A DNA stretch of 64,000 nucleotides from Neomegalonema perideroedes DSM 15528 (GCF_000374145.1 NZ_KB893653.1:1163923-1227922), one strand, 5' to 3'. Shown: positions 27,910-37,848, numbered from the stretch's first letter. The notes: generated from the sequence alone by a model not told the origin. Made by a program: numbers and translations.

Positions 27910-27926
27910 TAAAGCGAGTCGACCCC

Positions 27927-29357
27927 ATGAGCGGCCCCTTTCGCGATCCCGCCTCCGGCCCGCCCGCCGACGACCCGTCTTCGGAGCGCCCCGACCCTTG
28001 GGCGGCGCCTGCGGGCCCCGCCAAGCCGAGCTTCTGGCGCTCGCGGGCGGCGCGCTTTCTGATGCTCGGCCTGATCACGCTGCTGCTCGGCGCGCCCTTG
28101 CTGATGGTGGGGATGATCGGCTCCGAGCGCGAATATCTCCATCGCCAGACGGCGCGCGAGATCGGCGCGGTCTGGGGCGGCCAGCAAACTCTGATCGGCC
28201 CGGCTTTGGTCGTCCCCTTCGACCAGAGAGAGGAGCGGAGCCTCAATTCCGGCGAAGGGCGCCGCACGGAGATCGTCACCACGCGCCGCGCCGCCGTCTT
28301 TCTGCCGCGCGAATTGAGCGTGACGGCCGAGACCGAGGCGGAGATCCGCCGTCGGGGCATTTATGAGACTCCGGTCTATGCGGCTCAGGCGGCGCTTTCG
28401 GGCGAATTCGACGCCGCCCCTTGGGAGGGCTTCTTCGACGACCGCCAGACTCCGCTTTGGGATCGGGCCTTCGTCTCCATCCAGATCTCCGATCCGCGCG
28501 CCTTCCGCGAGAATATGAGCCTGAACTGGGGCGGGCGGAGCCTGAAGCTTCTGCCGGGAGCTTCTCTGAACGGCGCCTCCGGGCTTCATGCGCCGGTGGG
28601 CGATCCCCGGGAGGGCGGCGCCAAGCGCTTCTCGGCGGATCTGGCCTTCAACGGCAGCGACTCGCTGTTCTTCGCGCCGCTCGGCGAGACCAGCCGCGTG
28701 ACGCTCAAAGGCGACTGGCCGCATCCGGGCTTCGGGGGCGCCTTCCTGCCCGTCGAGCGCGAGGTCTCGCCCACGGGCTTCTCGGCCTCCTGGAGCGTGC
28801 CTTATGTGGCGCGCAGCCTGCCGCAAAGCTTCGTCGAAGGCGAAGCCGCGAGCCTCAGCGCCTATGGCGCGGATCATATCTCGGCTTTCGGACTGAATTT
28901 CGCGCAGCCGGCCAGCCCCTATCAGCAGGTCGAGCGGGCGCTGAAATACGGCCTGCTCTTCGTGGCCATGACCCTCGTGACGGTCTTCCTCATCGAAACC
29001 CAAGGAAAGCGCCCGGCCCATGCGGTGCATTATCTGCTGATCGGGCTGGCGCAATGCGTCTTCTTCCTGCTGCTGCTGGCCTTCTCGGAGCATATGGGCT
29101 TTTCGGCCGCCTATGGGATCGCGGCGGCGGCGACCATCGCGCTGATCACGCTTTACGTCTTCACGGGGCTGAAGCTCGGGCGGGCGGGCTGGACGGTCTT
29201 CGGCCTGCTCACGGTGATCTACGCCTTCCTCTATCTGCTGCTGCGCAATCAGGATTACGCCTTGCTGATCGGAGCGGCGGCGGCCTTCGCGGCTCTGGCG
29301 GGGACCATGTGGGCCACCCGCGACGTCGATTGGCGCGCCGCAGCCGGAGAGGAATGA
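27927..29357 (+). CDS. creD: CreD family inner-membrane protein
   Basis: This 476-residue protein has a cytoplasmic Pro-rich N-terminus of about 40 residues and one membrane helix (RFLMLGLITLLLGAPLLMVG). The CreD hallmark GGQQTLIGPALVVPF follows, then a large periplasmic part (NWGGRSLKLLPGASLNGASG, FSASWSVPYVARSLPQSF). It ends with five or six C-terminal helices beginning YGLLFVAMTLVTVFLIETQGKR. CreD is linked to envelope integrity and, in some species, to beta-lactam response through CreBC, which is absent here. It has its own promoter and a palindrome that suggests repression. Confidence 0.88.
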   Translation: MSGPFRDPASGPPADDPSSERPDPWAAPAGPAKPSFWRSRAARFLMLGLITLLLGAPLLMVGMIGSEREYLHRQTAREIGAVWGGQQTLIGPALVVPFDQREERSLNSGEGRRTEIVTTRRAAVFLPRELSVTAETEAEIRRRGIYETPVYAAQAALSGEFDAAPWEGFFDDRQTPLWDRAFVSIQISDPRAFRENMSLNWGGRSLKLLPGASLNGASGLHAPVGDPREGGAKRFSADLAFNGSDSLFFAPLGETSRVTLKGDWPHPGFGGAFLPVEREVSPTGFSASWSVPYVARSLPQSFVEGEAASLSAYGADHISAFGLNFAQPASPYQQVERALKYGLLFVAMTLVTVFLIETQGKRPAHAVHYLLIGLAQCVFFLLLLAFSEHMGFSAAYGIAAAATIALITLYVFTGLKLGRAGWTVFGLLTVIYAFLYLLLRNQDYALLIGAAAAFAALAGTMWATRDVDWRAAAGEE

Positions 29358-29367
29358 GCCTGAAACG

Positions 29368-29394
29368 AAAAAAGCCCCGCGCGAGCGGGGCTTT
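29368..29394. terminator. Terminator between creD and trxA
   Basis: AAAGCCCCGC pairs with GCGGGGCTTT around a short CGA loop (with a possible extra GC pair). A run of six A on the plus strand makes a T-run on the minus strand, so it best serves trxA, with weaker action for creD. Confidence 0.8.
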
Positions 29395-29417
29395 CCATTC
29401 GGGTCGGGAGGCCCTGA

Positions 29418-29747
29418 TCAGGCTTTGGCGATCTCGCCGTCGATCCACTGCTTGAGCGCGCCTTTCGGGGCCGCGCCGACCTTGGTCGAAACGAGCTGGC
29501 CCTTGTTGAAGAGCATCAGCGTGGGAATGCCGCGCACGCCGTATTTCGCGGAAAGCTCGGGATTATCGTCCACGTTGAGCTTGGCGATGGTGACCTTGCC
29601 TTCGAGATCGGCGGCGATCTCTTCGAGCGCCGGAGCGATCTGACGGCAAGGGCCGCACCATTCCGCCCAGAAATCCACGACGACGGGGCCGTCGCTGTTG
29701 AGGACGTTGGTCTCGAAATTCTCGTTGGTGACGGTGACGGTCGCCAT
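29418..29747 (-). CDS. trxA: Thioredoxin
   Basis: This 109-residue thioredoxin has the redox site WCGPC at 30-34 within [20 protein letters not shown], then [25 protein letters not shown] with the cis-Pro and a final [13 protein letters not shown]. It reduces cytoplasmic protein disulfides with electrons from thioredoxin reductase. It is a single gene with a terminator behind it. The start [11 protein letters not shown] is standard. Confidence 0.97.
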   Translation of the reverse strand: MATVTVTNENFETNVLNSDGPVVVDFWAEWCGPCRQIAPALEEIAADLEGKVTIAKLNVDDNPELSAKYGVRGIPTLMLFNKGQLVSTKVGAAPKGALKQWIDGEIAKA

Positions 29748-29837
29748 GGGTCTGACCTCGCGCAGGGCCGCGCCGGAGCGCGCCGCAGGAGATGAATGTT
29801 GCGCAAGAGGTAGGCGCTCGCGGGGCGGGGGTCAAGG

Positions 29838-31217
29838 TCAAGGGGCGGGAGCGAGGGGCTCGCCGGGCTGCGCGCGCTCTTTCGCGACGATCTCGGCGAT
29901 CTTGCGCGTGGCGCGCTTCACCGATTCCGCGCCGCCGACGCCATAAGGGCGCCCGTAGCGATAAGTGTTTGGGAAATAAACGTCGCGGCCTTCGTAGCCG
30001 TAGCCGTTGCGGTTCCGCCATCTTCCGTCGACGTCGACGGCGAAGACCGGCGCTCCCGAGATCGAGGCGAATTCCGTGCCCGTCAGGCCGGGGCCGAGAG
30101 TGGCGGAGCATTGCGCGACCAGAGCATAGAGATTGAACAGATTCTCATAGACGCTCAGCCGGTCCTCGGCGATCACGACGTTTTTGCCATGTTGTTCGAG
30201 ATATTTGCGCTCATGTGGGGAAAGCCCGTGCTGAAAGCAGATTTTGGGAAAGCGGTCGTCGGCGAGAAAACCGCGCAGCTCGGTCGGATGCAGACAACGG
30301 CTCATGCGTCGGGCGTTCATCATATTGGTCCGCCAGTGAAAGGCGCAGGCGCCTTCCCGCAATTCGGGGAAGGCGGCGCGGATTCTTTCGGCGGCCTCTT
30401 GAATCTCCGGCGCCTTCCAGAGCCGCGCCGCGAAGGGAGGAATGCGCTTGCCGACGTGGTTCAGGCAGAAATCAAGCGCATATGGGATGGAGACGAGGTT
30501 TTCCGACGGATCTTTGAGGTCGGTCGATTCCAGAAACTGCGCTTGCGGCAGGACGGCTCGGACGAAAGGCCAAAGGCGCGGCTGACAAACGACCCGAAGG
30601 CTCTCCGCGGCCTCCAATTGGGGAAACAGACCGGCGAGAGTCCTGAGCACGTCCCCCGGTCCGCTGGAGGTCGTGACGACCAGCCTCCGTCCGGCGAGGG
30701 GCTTTTCTTCTCCGCCCCAATTCTCCATCGCGAGTTGGGCGAGGTCCATGCGTCCCATCTGCACGGCGCATTGGAATTGCAGGAAAAAATAATAAGGATG
30801 TTGGGAGATCCGATGCCCCTCCCGCTTCAGATCCCGCAACAGTTCAAAGGCGCGCTCAAGATTCCCCAAGCCGTATTGGGCGTCGGCGATGGCGAAGAGC
30901 GCCGTCGGAGAAGGCTGGATCCGCAGCGCCTCCTCAAGATGCGCAAGGGCCTCCTTGAGGCCGCTCTCTCCGTCGCGCGCGGCGTAGAGCCTGTAAAGGC
31001 CGTATTCCGTGAGGGCGTGGTCCCGGCGTCCGCCCTCCTGCGTCAGAAGCTGGAAGAGCCGCGCGATGGGTTCGGCGTAGCGCGGCGCGAGAAAAGGCTC
31101 CTCATAAGCCTTGACGTCGATCATCTGCTTCATCGCGGCCAGCAGGCTGCGCGTCACGGCCGTCTCCGAGAAGGAGAACGGCGCGGCGGCGGTCGGAGAC
31201 GGAGAAGCGGGGGACAT
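29838..31217 (-). CDS. TPR protein with glycosyltransferase-like C-terminal domain
   Basis: This 459-residue protein has an N-terminal helical part with TPR-like units (LKEALAHLEEALRIQPSPTAL, AIADAQYGLGNLERAFELL). From about residue 175 there is an alpha/beta region, RRLVVTTSSGPGDVLRTLAGLFPQL, ending with ATLGPGLTGTEFASISGAPVFAVD. That end resembles the nucleotide-sugar side of GT-B enzymes such as heptosyl- or O-GlcNAc-type transferases. I do not recognise a named family. Base composition, especially 30100-31200, is visibly poorer in G+C than neighbours, with less biased third positions, which suggests acquisition. The gene stands alone between ubiB and trxA. Confidence 0.55.
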   Translation of the reverse strand: MSPASPSPTAAAPFSFSETAVTRSLLAAMKQMIDVKAYEEPFLAPRYAEPIARLFQLLTQEGGRRDHALTEYGLYRLYAARDGESGLKEALAHLEEALRIQPSPTALFAIADAQYGLGNLERAFELLRDLKREGHRISQHPYYFFLQFQCAVQMGRMDLAQLAMENWGGEEKPLAGRRLVVTTSSGPGDVLRTLAGLFPQLEAAESLRVVCQPRLWPFVRAVLPQAQFLESTDLKDPSENLVSIPYALDFCLNHVGKRIPPFAARLWKAPEIQEAAERIRAAFPELREGACAFHWRTNMMNARRMSRCLHPTELRGFLADDRFPKICFQHGLSPHERKYLEQHGKNVVIAEDRLSVYENLFNLYALVAQCSATLGPGLTGTEFASISGAPVFAVDVDGRWRNRNGYGYEGRDVYFPNTYRYGRPYGVGGAESVKRATRKIAEIVAKERAQPGEPLAPAP

Positions 31218-31302
31218 GAATTCAGCTTTCAGGAAATGGAGAGGACTTCCTCATCCAAAAGCGATTTCCGCCGAATGTCCATGCGCATGGGAGCCTCAGG
31301 CT

Positions 31303-32835
31303 CTAAAAGACCCAGCCTCCCAGAGCCACCAGCCCGCCGCCCAGAGCCGCCGCCGCCAGCCATTCCAGCGCCGGACGCCGGGGCGGGGCGGGTTTGGCGG
31401 GCGGCTCGGCGGCTTCGCGGGCGAAGCGCTCGGCGATCTCCGGCAGGCGCGGCCCGAGCAGCGAGAGCGCCCGCAAAGTCCCCGCGAGATCCCGCGCCAC
31501 GGCGGGCGGAGAAAACTGCTCGCGCATCCAGTTCTCGGCGACGGGCTGGGCCGCCTGCCACATGTTCATATGAGGGTCGAAGCTGCGGGCGACGCCCTCG
31601 ACCATGATCATGGTCTTTTGCAGCAGGATGAGCTGCGGCTGAGTCTCCATGCCGAATTGCTGCGTGACCTCGAAGAGCTGGTTCAGCAGCCGCCCCATGG
31701 AGATGTTTTCCGCCCCGAGGCCGAAGATGGGCTCGCCCACCGCCCGCAAAGCCTGAGCGAAGGCGCCGAGATCCGCGTCTTCGGAGATATAGCCCGCTTC
31801 CCGATGGACCCGCGCCGCGCGGTGATAATCGCGCTTCAGAAAGGAGATGAGGATCTCGGCGTAGAAGCGGCGGGTCATCTGATCGAGACGCCCCATGATG
31901 CCGAAATCCAGCGCCACCAGCCGCCCTTGCGGATCCACCCGCAGATTGCCCTGATGCATGTCGGCGTGGAAGAAGCCGTCATGCAGGGCCTGACGCAGAA
32001 AGCTCTGAATGACGGCCTCGGCGAGATAGGCCATATCCACGCCCCGCGCCCGCAAAGCCGCCAGATCGCGCGCCGGAGTCCCCTCGATCCACTCCATGGT
32101 CAGCACGCGCCGGGAGGTGCGGCTCCAATGGATCGCCGGAGCCCGCATCTTGCCTTCGGCGGCGGCGTTCTCGGCGAATTCCGAGGCCGAAGCCGCCTCG
32201 ATGCGCAGATCCAGCTCAAGACGGGTGGTTTCGTCGAAATTGGCCACCGCCGCCAGCGGCCTCAGCCGCCGCGAGTCGGGCGAAATCCGCTCCAGCCAGC
32301 GGGCGCCGAAGGTGAAGGCGTCGATGTCGCGGCGGAACAGCGCCTCGATGCCGGGACGCAGCACCTTCACCGCCACCGGGCGTCCGTCGGGAAGGCGCGC
32401 CTGATGCACCTGCGCGATGGAGGCCGCCGCCAGAGCCGGGCCGAATTCCGAGAAGATTTCGCCGATGGGGCGGCCGAACTCCGCTTCGATCACCGCCACG
32501 GCCTCCTCCTGCGGGAAGGGCGGGAGGCTGTCCTGAAGCGGCGCGAGAGAGGCGGCGGTCTCGGGGCCGACGATGTCCGGCCGCGTGGCGAGCATCTGGC
32601 CGAATTTGATCGCCGGAGGCCCCAGCGAGGTCAGCGCCCGCACGAGCGGCGCCTCTTCGGGATCTCCCTTGGGGCCGAAAGGCGTCGTCGCCTTCAGCGC
32701 GAGATCGGCGGCCTTGCGGCGCTTGCCCTTGAAGCCCGCCTCGTCGAGGACGGGGCCGAAGGCCTCGGCGCGCGCCATGGCGCCGAGGATCTGCAAAAGC
32801 CGCCAGGCGTGACGAGGCGCGGAGAGCCAGCTCAC
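31303..32835 (-). CDS. ubiB: UbiB (ABC1/ADCK-type atypical kinase) for ubiquinone biosynthesis
   Basis: This 510-residue protein has the UbiB kinase-like signatures: the KxGQ motif in [15 protein letters not shown], the Ala-rich loop [16 protein letters not shown], the ExD in LELDLRIEA, and [25 protein letters not shown]. The C-terminus ends in a hydrophobic tail ([21 protein letters not shown]) that anchors it to the membrane. UbiB is required for aerobic ubiquinone synthesis and may extract lipid precursors by its ATPase activity. I set the start at GTG 32835 because it overlaps the ubiE stop as GTGA and gives [14 protein letters not shown]; upstream codons overlap ubiE further. Confidence 0.93.
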   Translation of the reverse strand: MSWLSAPRHAWRLLQILGAMARAEAFGPVLDEAGFKGKRRKAADLALKATTPFGPKGDPEEAPLVRALTSLGPPAIKFGQMLATRPDIVGPETAASLAPLQDSLPPFPQEEAVAVIEAEFGRPIGEIFSEFGPALAAASIAQVHQARLPDGRPVAVKVLRPGIEALFRRDIDAFTFGARWLERISPDSRRLRPLAAVANFDETTRLELDLRIEAASASEFAENAAAEGKMRAPAIHWSRTSRRVLTMEWIEGTPARDLAALRARGVDMAYLAEAVIQSFLRQALHDGFFHADMHQGNLRVDPQGRLVALDFGIMGRLDQMTRRFYAEILISFLKRDYHRAARVHREAGYISEDADLGAFAQALRAVGEPIFGLGAENISMGRLLNQLFEVTQQFGMETQPQLILLQKTMIMVEGVARSFDPHMNMWQAAQPVAENWMREQFSPPAVARDLAGTLRALSLLGPRLPEIAERFAREAAEPPAKPAPPRRPALEWLAAAALGGGLVALGGWVF

Positions 32836-33617
32836 AAACGCCAGCCTCCGTGCAGCGCCACCACTCCGGCGGACATGTCCATCCACTCGACGCGGGAGAA
32901 TCCGGCGGCCTCGATCATCCGCGCGAAGCGGCGGCGATCCGGGAATTTGCGGATGCTCTCGACGAGATATTGATAGGACTCGCGGTCGCCGGTCACGACC
33001 TCGCCGATGCGGGGGATGACGTTGAAGCTGTACCAGTCGTAAACCTTGTCGAAGACCGGGGTCTCGACGGGCGAGAATTCAAGGCAGAAGAAGCGTCCGC
33101 CCGGCTTGAGCACGCGATAGGCTTCGGAAAGCGCCTGCTCGATGCGGGTGACGTTGCGGATGCCGAAGGAGATCGTATAGGCGTCGAAGCTCTTATCCGG
33201 GAAGGGCAGGGCCATGGCGTCGCCGCAGACCCAGTCCAGCCCGGCGCGCTCCTGAGCCTCGGCGCGGCGGCGGCCTTCGTTGAGCATCCCGGCGGTCATG
33301 TCGCAGACGGTGGCCGAGGCGCCGCCCTCCTTGCCCTTGAGGCGGTCGAGGAAGCGGAAGGAGATGTCTCCGGTGCCGCCCGCCACGTCGAGGAGCTTCA
33401 TGCCGGGGCGCGGCGCGAGCTTATGAATCAGGGTGTTCTTCCACATCCGATGGACGCCGCCGGACATGAAGTCGTTCATGAGGTCGTAGCGCCGGGCCAC
33501 GCTCTCGAAGACGCCCCGCACCAGCGGCGCCTTTTCGGCTTCGGGCACCTCGCGATAGCCGAAGCTGGCGGTGGATTCGGGATGCGGGTTGGATTGCGTT
33601 TCAGACTTGGGGGTCAT
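32832..33617 (-). CDS. ubiE: Ubiquinone/menaquinone C-methyltransferase UbiE
   Basis: This 261-residue SAM-dependent enzyme adds the C-2 methyl group of ubiquinone. It shows [41 protein letters not shown], the SAM motif [16 protein letters not shown] and [30 protein letters not shown], plus the tail VALHGGWRL. All are diagnostic for UbiE. It overlaps ubiB by four bases, a common alphaproteobacterial pair, and precedes it in transcription. Confidence 0.97.
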   Translation of the reverse strand: MTPKSETQSNPHPESTASFGYREVPEAEKAPLVRGVFESVARRYDLMNDFMSGGVHRMWKNTLIHKLAPRPGMKLLDVAGGTGDISFRFLDRLKGKEGGASATVCDMTAGMLNEGRRRAEAQERAGLDWVCGDAMALPFPDKSFDAYTISFGIRNVTRIEQALSEAYRVLKPGGRFFCLEFSPVETPVFDKVYDWYSFNVIPRIGEVVTGDRESYQYLVESIRKFPDRRRFARMIEAAGFSRVEWMDMSAGVVALHGGWRL

Positions 33618-33726
33618 GACGGCTCCTCCGGGCTTTAGAGCCTTCCCTTAGCCTATGCGGAGGGCTTCGCCCAGAGGGCGCGGCGACGCGCCCGATCAAA
33701 AGAGGCCGGGCGCGAAGACGCGCCTC

Positions 33727-34128
33727 TCAGGCTTTCTTCGTCGGAAACTCGATCGGGCCGCCCTGCTTCTTCCAATCCCCAAAACCTTCCTTCAGATGGG
33801 CGGCTTCGAAGCCCATGTCCTGAAGGGTCGCCGCCGAAAGCGCCGAGCGCCAGCCGCCCGCGCAATGCAGGATGAAGCGCCGGTCCTCGCCGAAGATGGG
33901 CTTGAAATAAGGGCTTTCGGGGTCCACCCAGAACTCCAGCATCCCGCGCGGACAATGGAAGCTGCCCGGAATATAGCCCTCGCGCTCGCGTTCGCGGGGG
34001 TCGCGCAGATCCACGAAGAGCGTCTTCGGATCCGCCAGCAGAGCCACGGCCTCCGGCGTGTCGATCTCCTCGATCCGGGCTTTCGCCGCCGTCACCATCG
34101 CCTTGACGCCCATTTTCAACGGCTTCAT
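33727..34128 (-). CDS. Rhodanese-like domain protein
   Basis: This single rhodanese domain of 133 residues contains LFVDLRDPREREREGYIPGSFHCPRG and the active-site loop ILHCAGGWRSALSAATL with the catalytic Cys. It ends in GFEAAHLKEGFGDWKKQGGPIE. Such proteins carry persulfide in thiosulfate or sulfide handling. The ATG at 34128 (MKPLKMG) is preferred because AAAGGA lies 8 bp upstream; an ATG three codons earlier sits on top of that site. It lies 109 bp upstream of ubiE on the same strand, and the sensor kinase ends 38 bp before it. Confidence 0.88.
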   Translation of the reverse strand: MKPLKMGVKAMVTAAKARIEEIDTPEAVALLADPKTLFVDLRDPREREREGYIPGSFHCPRGMLEFWVDPESPYFKPIFGEDRRFILHCAGGWRSALSAATLQDMGFEAAHLKEGFGDWKKQGGPIEFPTKKA

Positions 34129-34166
34129 GCGGAACATCCTTTCAGCTTCTCAAACAAGGGCCGCGC

Positions 34167-36554
34167 TCAGGCCGAAGCCGTCGCCGCGCCGCCTTTGGCG
34201 CGGGATCCCTTCGGCTTTTTCGCGGGAGGCGACGGCGCAGGCGTGGGCTCCGGCGGCGGAGCGGCTCCGACCTCGGGCGGCTCGCCCGCCGCGGCGCCCA
34301 CGCGCCGCAAAAGAGCCCGCAGCCGCGCCGGAGGCGTCGGTTTCGGCAGATGCCGCACGCCCATGCGCGCCGCCTCGGCGATCACGCCGGGCGAGCGGTC
34401 GGCGGTGGCGAGGATGGCGGGAATCTCCACGCCCGCCGCCGCGCGCAGCGCCGCCACGGCCTTGAGTCCGGTGTCTTCGCCGTCAAGGTGGTAATCGGCG
34501 AGGATCACGTCCGGCGCCATGCCGAGATCCTGCAAAGCCTCCAGCGCCTCGGCGGTGGAGCCGACCGCCAGCACGTCCATGCTCCAGCCCGCCAGCAGCG
34601 CGGTGAGGGCGTGGCGGATTTGGGCGTCGTTCTCGACCACCAGCGCGATGAGCCCATCCTCGCGGCCTTCGGGCTCGGCGCCCTCCGAGGATTCGACGAG
34701 CGGCGGCGCGGCGAGGGGCGCCTCGACCAGCGGCGCCGAGACCGAAAACACCGAGCCCTCGCCGGGCTTGGAGCGCACCTCCAGCGGATGCCCGAGCAGC
34801 CGCGCCGCGCGCTCCACGATGGCCAGCCCGAGGCCCGCGCCGCGCTCTCCGGCGGCGGCGGGATCTTCGATGCGGCGGAACTCCTCGAAGATGGTCTTCA
34901 GATGCTCCGGCGCGACGCCCACGCCGCTGTCCCAGACTTCGATGCGCAATTGCCCGCCCCGGCGCCGGCAGCCGATCACCACGCCGCCCCGCTTGGTGTA
35001 GCGGATGGCGTTGGAGACGAGATTCTGCACGATCCGCCGCAATTGCCCCGGATCGCTCATCACCATGGCGGCGGAGGGCCGCACCTTCAGCTTGAGTCCC
35101 CGCGCCAGAGCCAGAGCGCGGAATTCGTTCTCCAGCGGCGTGAGGATGGCCGCGATGGACATGGGGCGCGGCTCGGCCTCCACGGCGCGGGCGTCGAGCT
35201 TGGAGATGTCGAGCAGGGCGCCCAGAAGATGCTCCACCGAGCGCAGGGCGCTGTCGAGCCGCCGCACCAGCCCCTCCTGAGCGGGCGGCAGCCGCGCCTC
35301 CGAAAGCGAGGCGATGAAGAGCCGCGCCGCGTTCAGAGGCTGCAAAAGATCATGGCTCGCCGCCGCGAGGAAGCGCGTCTTGGAGAGATTGGCCAGTTCG
35401 GCCGCCTCCTTGGCCTTGAGGATCTCCTGAGCCAGCAAGGCGCGCTCCTCGATCTCGCGGCGCAGGGCGGCGTTGAGCTGCGAGAGCTCCGCCGTGCGCT
35501 CGGCGACGCGCTGCTCGAGGGTTTCATTGGCGAGGGCCAACTCGTGGGCGCTGGCGCGTTCGGCGGTGACGTCGGTGAAGCTGATGACGAAGCCCCCGTC
35601 CGGCGACTGGCGGCATTCGGCGATGAGGGCGCGTCCGGCGCGATGGGTCAGCTCCACGGTCAGCGGCGGCGAGGAGCCGCGCGAGCGCACCCATTGCATC
35701 AGCTCGAAAGCGGGCTTGCGCGAGGAGATCAGCCCATGGTCTCCGATATAGCCGATGACCCGCAGGAAGCTCGCGCCGCGCTTGAGCAGATCGAAAGGCA
35801 GATCCAGCAATTCGCGGTAACGGTCGTTCCAGGCCGCCAGCCTATCCGAGGAATCGAAGACGCAGACGCCCTGATTCAACTGATCCAGCGTGGCGCGCAC
35901 CAGCCGGGCCTGTTCGTCGAGCCGCTTGTCGCGCTCCAGCCGCTCCCAGCGGACCATGTCGGTGATGTCGGTCTGGATCACCGCCAGACCGCCGCCGGGG
36001 GTGCGCTGCTCCGAGACCTGAATCCAGCGGTCGCCGCGCAATTCCTGAATATAGGAGGCGTGGTTGCGCTCATGGCGGCTGAGCGCCTGCCCGACCCAAT
36101 CCTCCGGCGTCACGCCGCGATTGAAGACCAGACGCCCCGAGCGCGCCAGAAGCGCGGCGTAGGCCGCGAAGCTCAGGCCCGCGGCGATCTGATGGGCGAT
36201 CTCGGGCGCCATGACCCGGAACCAGCGATTGCACATCACCAGCCGGTCTTCGGAATCGAAGAGCGCGAAGCCCTCGCGCAGGGATTCCACGGCGCCTTGC
36301 AGATTGGCGCGGGCGCGTTCGGCCTCCTCCTTGGCCTCGGCGAGATCGGCGAGGGTCGCCTGAAGATCCAGCGTGCGGGCGCGCACCTGGCTCTCCAGCG
36401 CGATGGCGGTCTGGAAGATCGAATAGGCGCCGCCCGAGAATTCGGTCGAGCGTTCGGCCCGGCCGATCAGAGAGGCGTTGATCTTGCGCAGCCGCGCGTT
36501 CTCCTCCCGCAGAGCGCGGGCCTCGGCGCGCAGGGCTTGGGCTTCAGGGGTCAT
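34167..36554 (-). CDS. PAS-containing hybrid histidine kinase, NahK-type, partner of NosP
   Basis: This 795-residue soluble kinase has an N-terminal coiled coil (RAEARALREENARLRKINASL) and PAS domains at about 105-225 and 235-360. The HisKA box is ASHDLLQPLNAARLF. ATPase motifs are QNLVSNAIRYT, DSGVGVAPEHL and GAGLGLAIVERAARLL. A C-terminal receiver has VILADYHLDGEDTG with its phospho-Asp. There are no membrane helices, so it is cytoplasmic. The ASHDLxQPL type and the FIST neighbour match the NahK/NosP arrangement known from Pseudomonas and Legionella, where NO-bound NosP inhibits the kinase. The start at 36554 overlaps nosP by 11 bp. A Pro/Ala/Lys tail of 35 residues is unusual. Confidence 0.85.
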   Translation of the reverse strand: MTPEAQALRAEARALREENARLRKINASLIGRAERSTEFSGGAYSIFQTAIALESQVRARTLDLQATLADLAEAKEEAERARANLQGAVESLREGFALFDSEDRLVMCNRWFRVMAPEIAHQIAAGLSFAAYAALLARSGRLVFNRGVTPEDWVGQALSRHERNHASYIQELRGDRWIQVSEQRTPGGGLAVIQTDITDMVRWERLERDKRLDEQARLVRATLDQLNQGVCVFDSSDRLAAWNDRYRELLDLPFDLLKRGASFLRVIGYIGDHGLISSRKPAFELMQWVRSRGSSPPLTVELTHRAGRALIAECRQSPDGGFVISFTDVTAERASAHELALANETLEQRVAERTAELSQLNAALRREIEERALLAQEILKAKEAAELANLSKTRFLAAASHDLLQPLNAARLFIASLSEARLPPAQEGLVRRLDSALRSVEHLLGALLDISKLDARAVEAEPRPMSIAAILTPLENEFRALALARGLKLKVRPSAAMVMSDPGQLRRIVQNLVSNAIRYTKRGGVVIGCRRRGGQLRIEVWDSGVGVAPEHLKTIFEEFRRIEDPAAAGERGAGLGLAIVERAARLLGHPLEVRSKPGEGSVFSVSAPLVEAPLAAPPLVESSEGAEPEGREDGLIALVVENDAQIRHALTALLAGWSMDVLAVGSTAEALEALQDLGMAPDVILADYHLDGEDTGLKAVAALRAAAGVEIPAILATADRSPGVIAEAARMGVRHLPKPTPPARLRALLRRVGAAAGEPPEVGAAPPPEPTPAPSPPAKKPKGSRAKGGAATASA

Positions 36555-37848
36555 GCCTCGCCTCGTCCGGCCTTCCCCCATCTTCCTGACGGGCGCCCTC
36601 CAGCCTTCCGAAGCGCGGCGGAGGCTCGGAGAAGGCGATGGCGGTGAAGGTTTGGTTCGCATGGACCGAGCCGAATTGCTCGCCATAGGTGTTGAAGCCG
36701 ACCACCCCGAAGCGCTTCAGCACGTCGGAGAGGCCGCCGCTTTGCTGAGTCTGCTCGGCCTCGATCCGGCGCAGCACGCAGTCGAAGGCGAGGACGCCCC
36801 GGCGGCGGGTTTCGTCGGAGGCGGCGAGACGGCGCTCCAGCTGTTCGGCCATGGGCAGGCCGCGGGCCATGGTCAGCACGAGGCCCTCGTCGATGGCGCA
36901 GTAGAATTTCAGATAACGCCCCTCCACGACTCTTTGCACGGCCCGCACATGATGCGTCCCCCCCACGCGCACCACCAGAGGATGCGCCGCGAAGATGAAG
37001 GGCGAGAGATCCTGCGTCGCCACGCCCACCGCCCGGGCGTATTCCTCGGCGGCGGGGACGGCGTTCAGCTCATGGACGATCCGGCGCTCGGGATCGGCCT
37101 CGGTGACGACGAATTTCACGTCGGTGGGCTCCAGATGGTCGAACTGGACGCCCTCCACTTCGAGATCCGTCTCGACCACGCAGATCAGCCCGGCCTCGGC
37201 GTGGACGCGCCCTTCGGCCAGCAGCCATGTGCGCCCGAAGCTCATGCCGTCGGCGGCGGCTCCGCCGAACAGCGGCGTGCCGCCCAGCGCCGTGCCCGCC
37301 ACCGAGACGAAGGCCTCGACCTGAGTCGACAGCCCGTCCACCAGACAAAGCCCGAAGCGGCGGCCTCCCGGCGGCGGCGCTCCGGCGTAGGGCGCCAGTT
37401 CGCGCCGCAGAAAGGCCTCGCTCTCGCGCATGGTGAAGTCGACGAGGGGAATAAGGCGGCTCGCCGCCAGCCGGAAGCGCCGGGCGTCGAAGGCCACGGC
37501 GAGGATCCCCCCCTCCGAATAGCCCTGAGGCCCGATTTCGCCCGCCGTGGTGCAGCCGAAGATCGGCGGCGCCCCCGGCAGACGCCCCGCCGCCTCGGCC
37601 ACCGCCTGAAAATCATGATGCGAGGAGACGAAGAGCAGCAGAAAAGCCGCCTCGAAGCCGGATTTCGGGCCGAGGACGCCCCAGATCTCCGCCAGAGCCT
37701 GATCGGGGTTCGGATGCTCCGAGGCCGCCGAACGCAGCGCGTTCCCGCCTCCGCCGAGCCTCGCCCCCAGACGCGCGGCGGCGCCCGGCCTTCCCCAGCC
37801 CCCGGCTCCGGCTCCTCCGGCCCTGATCCGGACGGGCAAGGCGGTCAT
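36544..37848 (-). CDS. nosP: FIST-domain sensor, NosP-type nitric oxide sensing protein
   Basis: This 434-residue protein has the FIST-N region (FLLLFVSSHHDFQAVAEA, PIFGCTTAGEIGPQGYSEGGI, LFGGAAADGMSF) and the FIST-C region (GVATQDLSPFIFAAHPLVVRV, DEGLVLTMARGLPMAEQL, VVGFNTYGEQFGSVHANQTFTAIAF). FIST proteins encoded next to NahK-type kinases are haem-based NO sensors called NosP. Several His could ligate haem, but I cannot assign the ligand. The start at 37848 has GGGGAGGA about 7 bp upstream. It overlaps a 34-codon leader frame (ATGA) and the kinase gene (11 bp), so all three look translationally coupled. Confidence 0.82.
   Translation of the reverse strand: MTALPVRIRAGGAGAGGWGRPGAAARLGARLGGGGNALRSAASEHPNPDQALAEIWGVLGPKSGFEAAFLLLFVSSHHDFQAVAEAAGRLPGAPPIFGCTTAGEIGPQGYSEGGILAVAFDARRFRLAASRLIPLVDFTMRESEAFLRRELAPYAGAPPPGGRRFGLCLVDGLSTQVEAFVSVAGTALGGTPLFGGAAADGMSFGRTWLLAEGRVHAEAGLICVVETDLEVEGVQFDHLEPTDVKFVVTEADPERRIVHELNAVPAAEEYARAVGVATQDLSPFIFAAHPLVVRVGGTHHVRAVQRVVEGRYLKFYCAIDEGLVLTMARGLPMAEQLERRLAASDETRRRGVLAFDCVLRRIEAEQTQQSGGLSDVLKRFGVVGFNTYGEQFGSVHANQTFTAIAFSEPPPRFGRLEGARQEDGGRPDEARHDP

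Noticed and set aside
34350-36647. A 765-codon open frame opposite the PAS histidine kinase
   Set aside because: It is an antisense shadow. The opposite strand has intact H, N, G1, G2 and receiver motifs.
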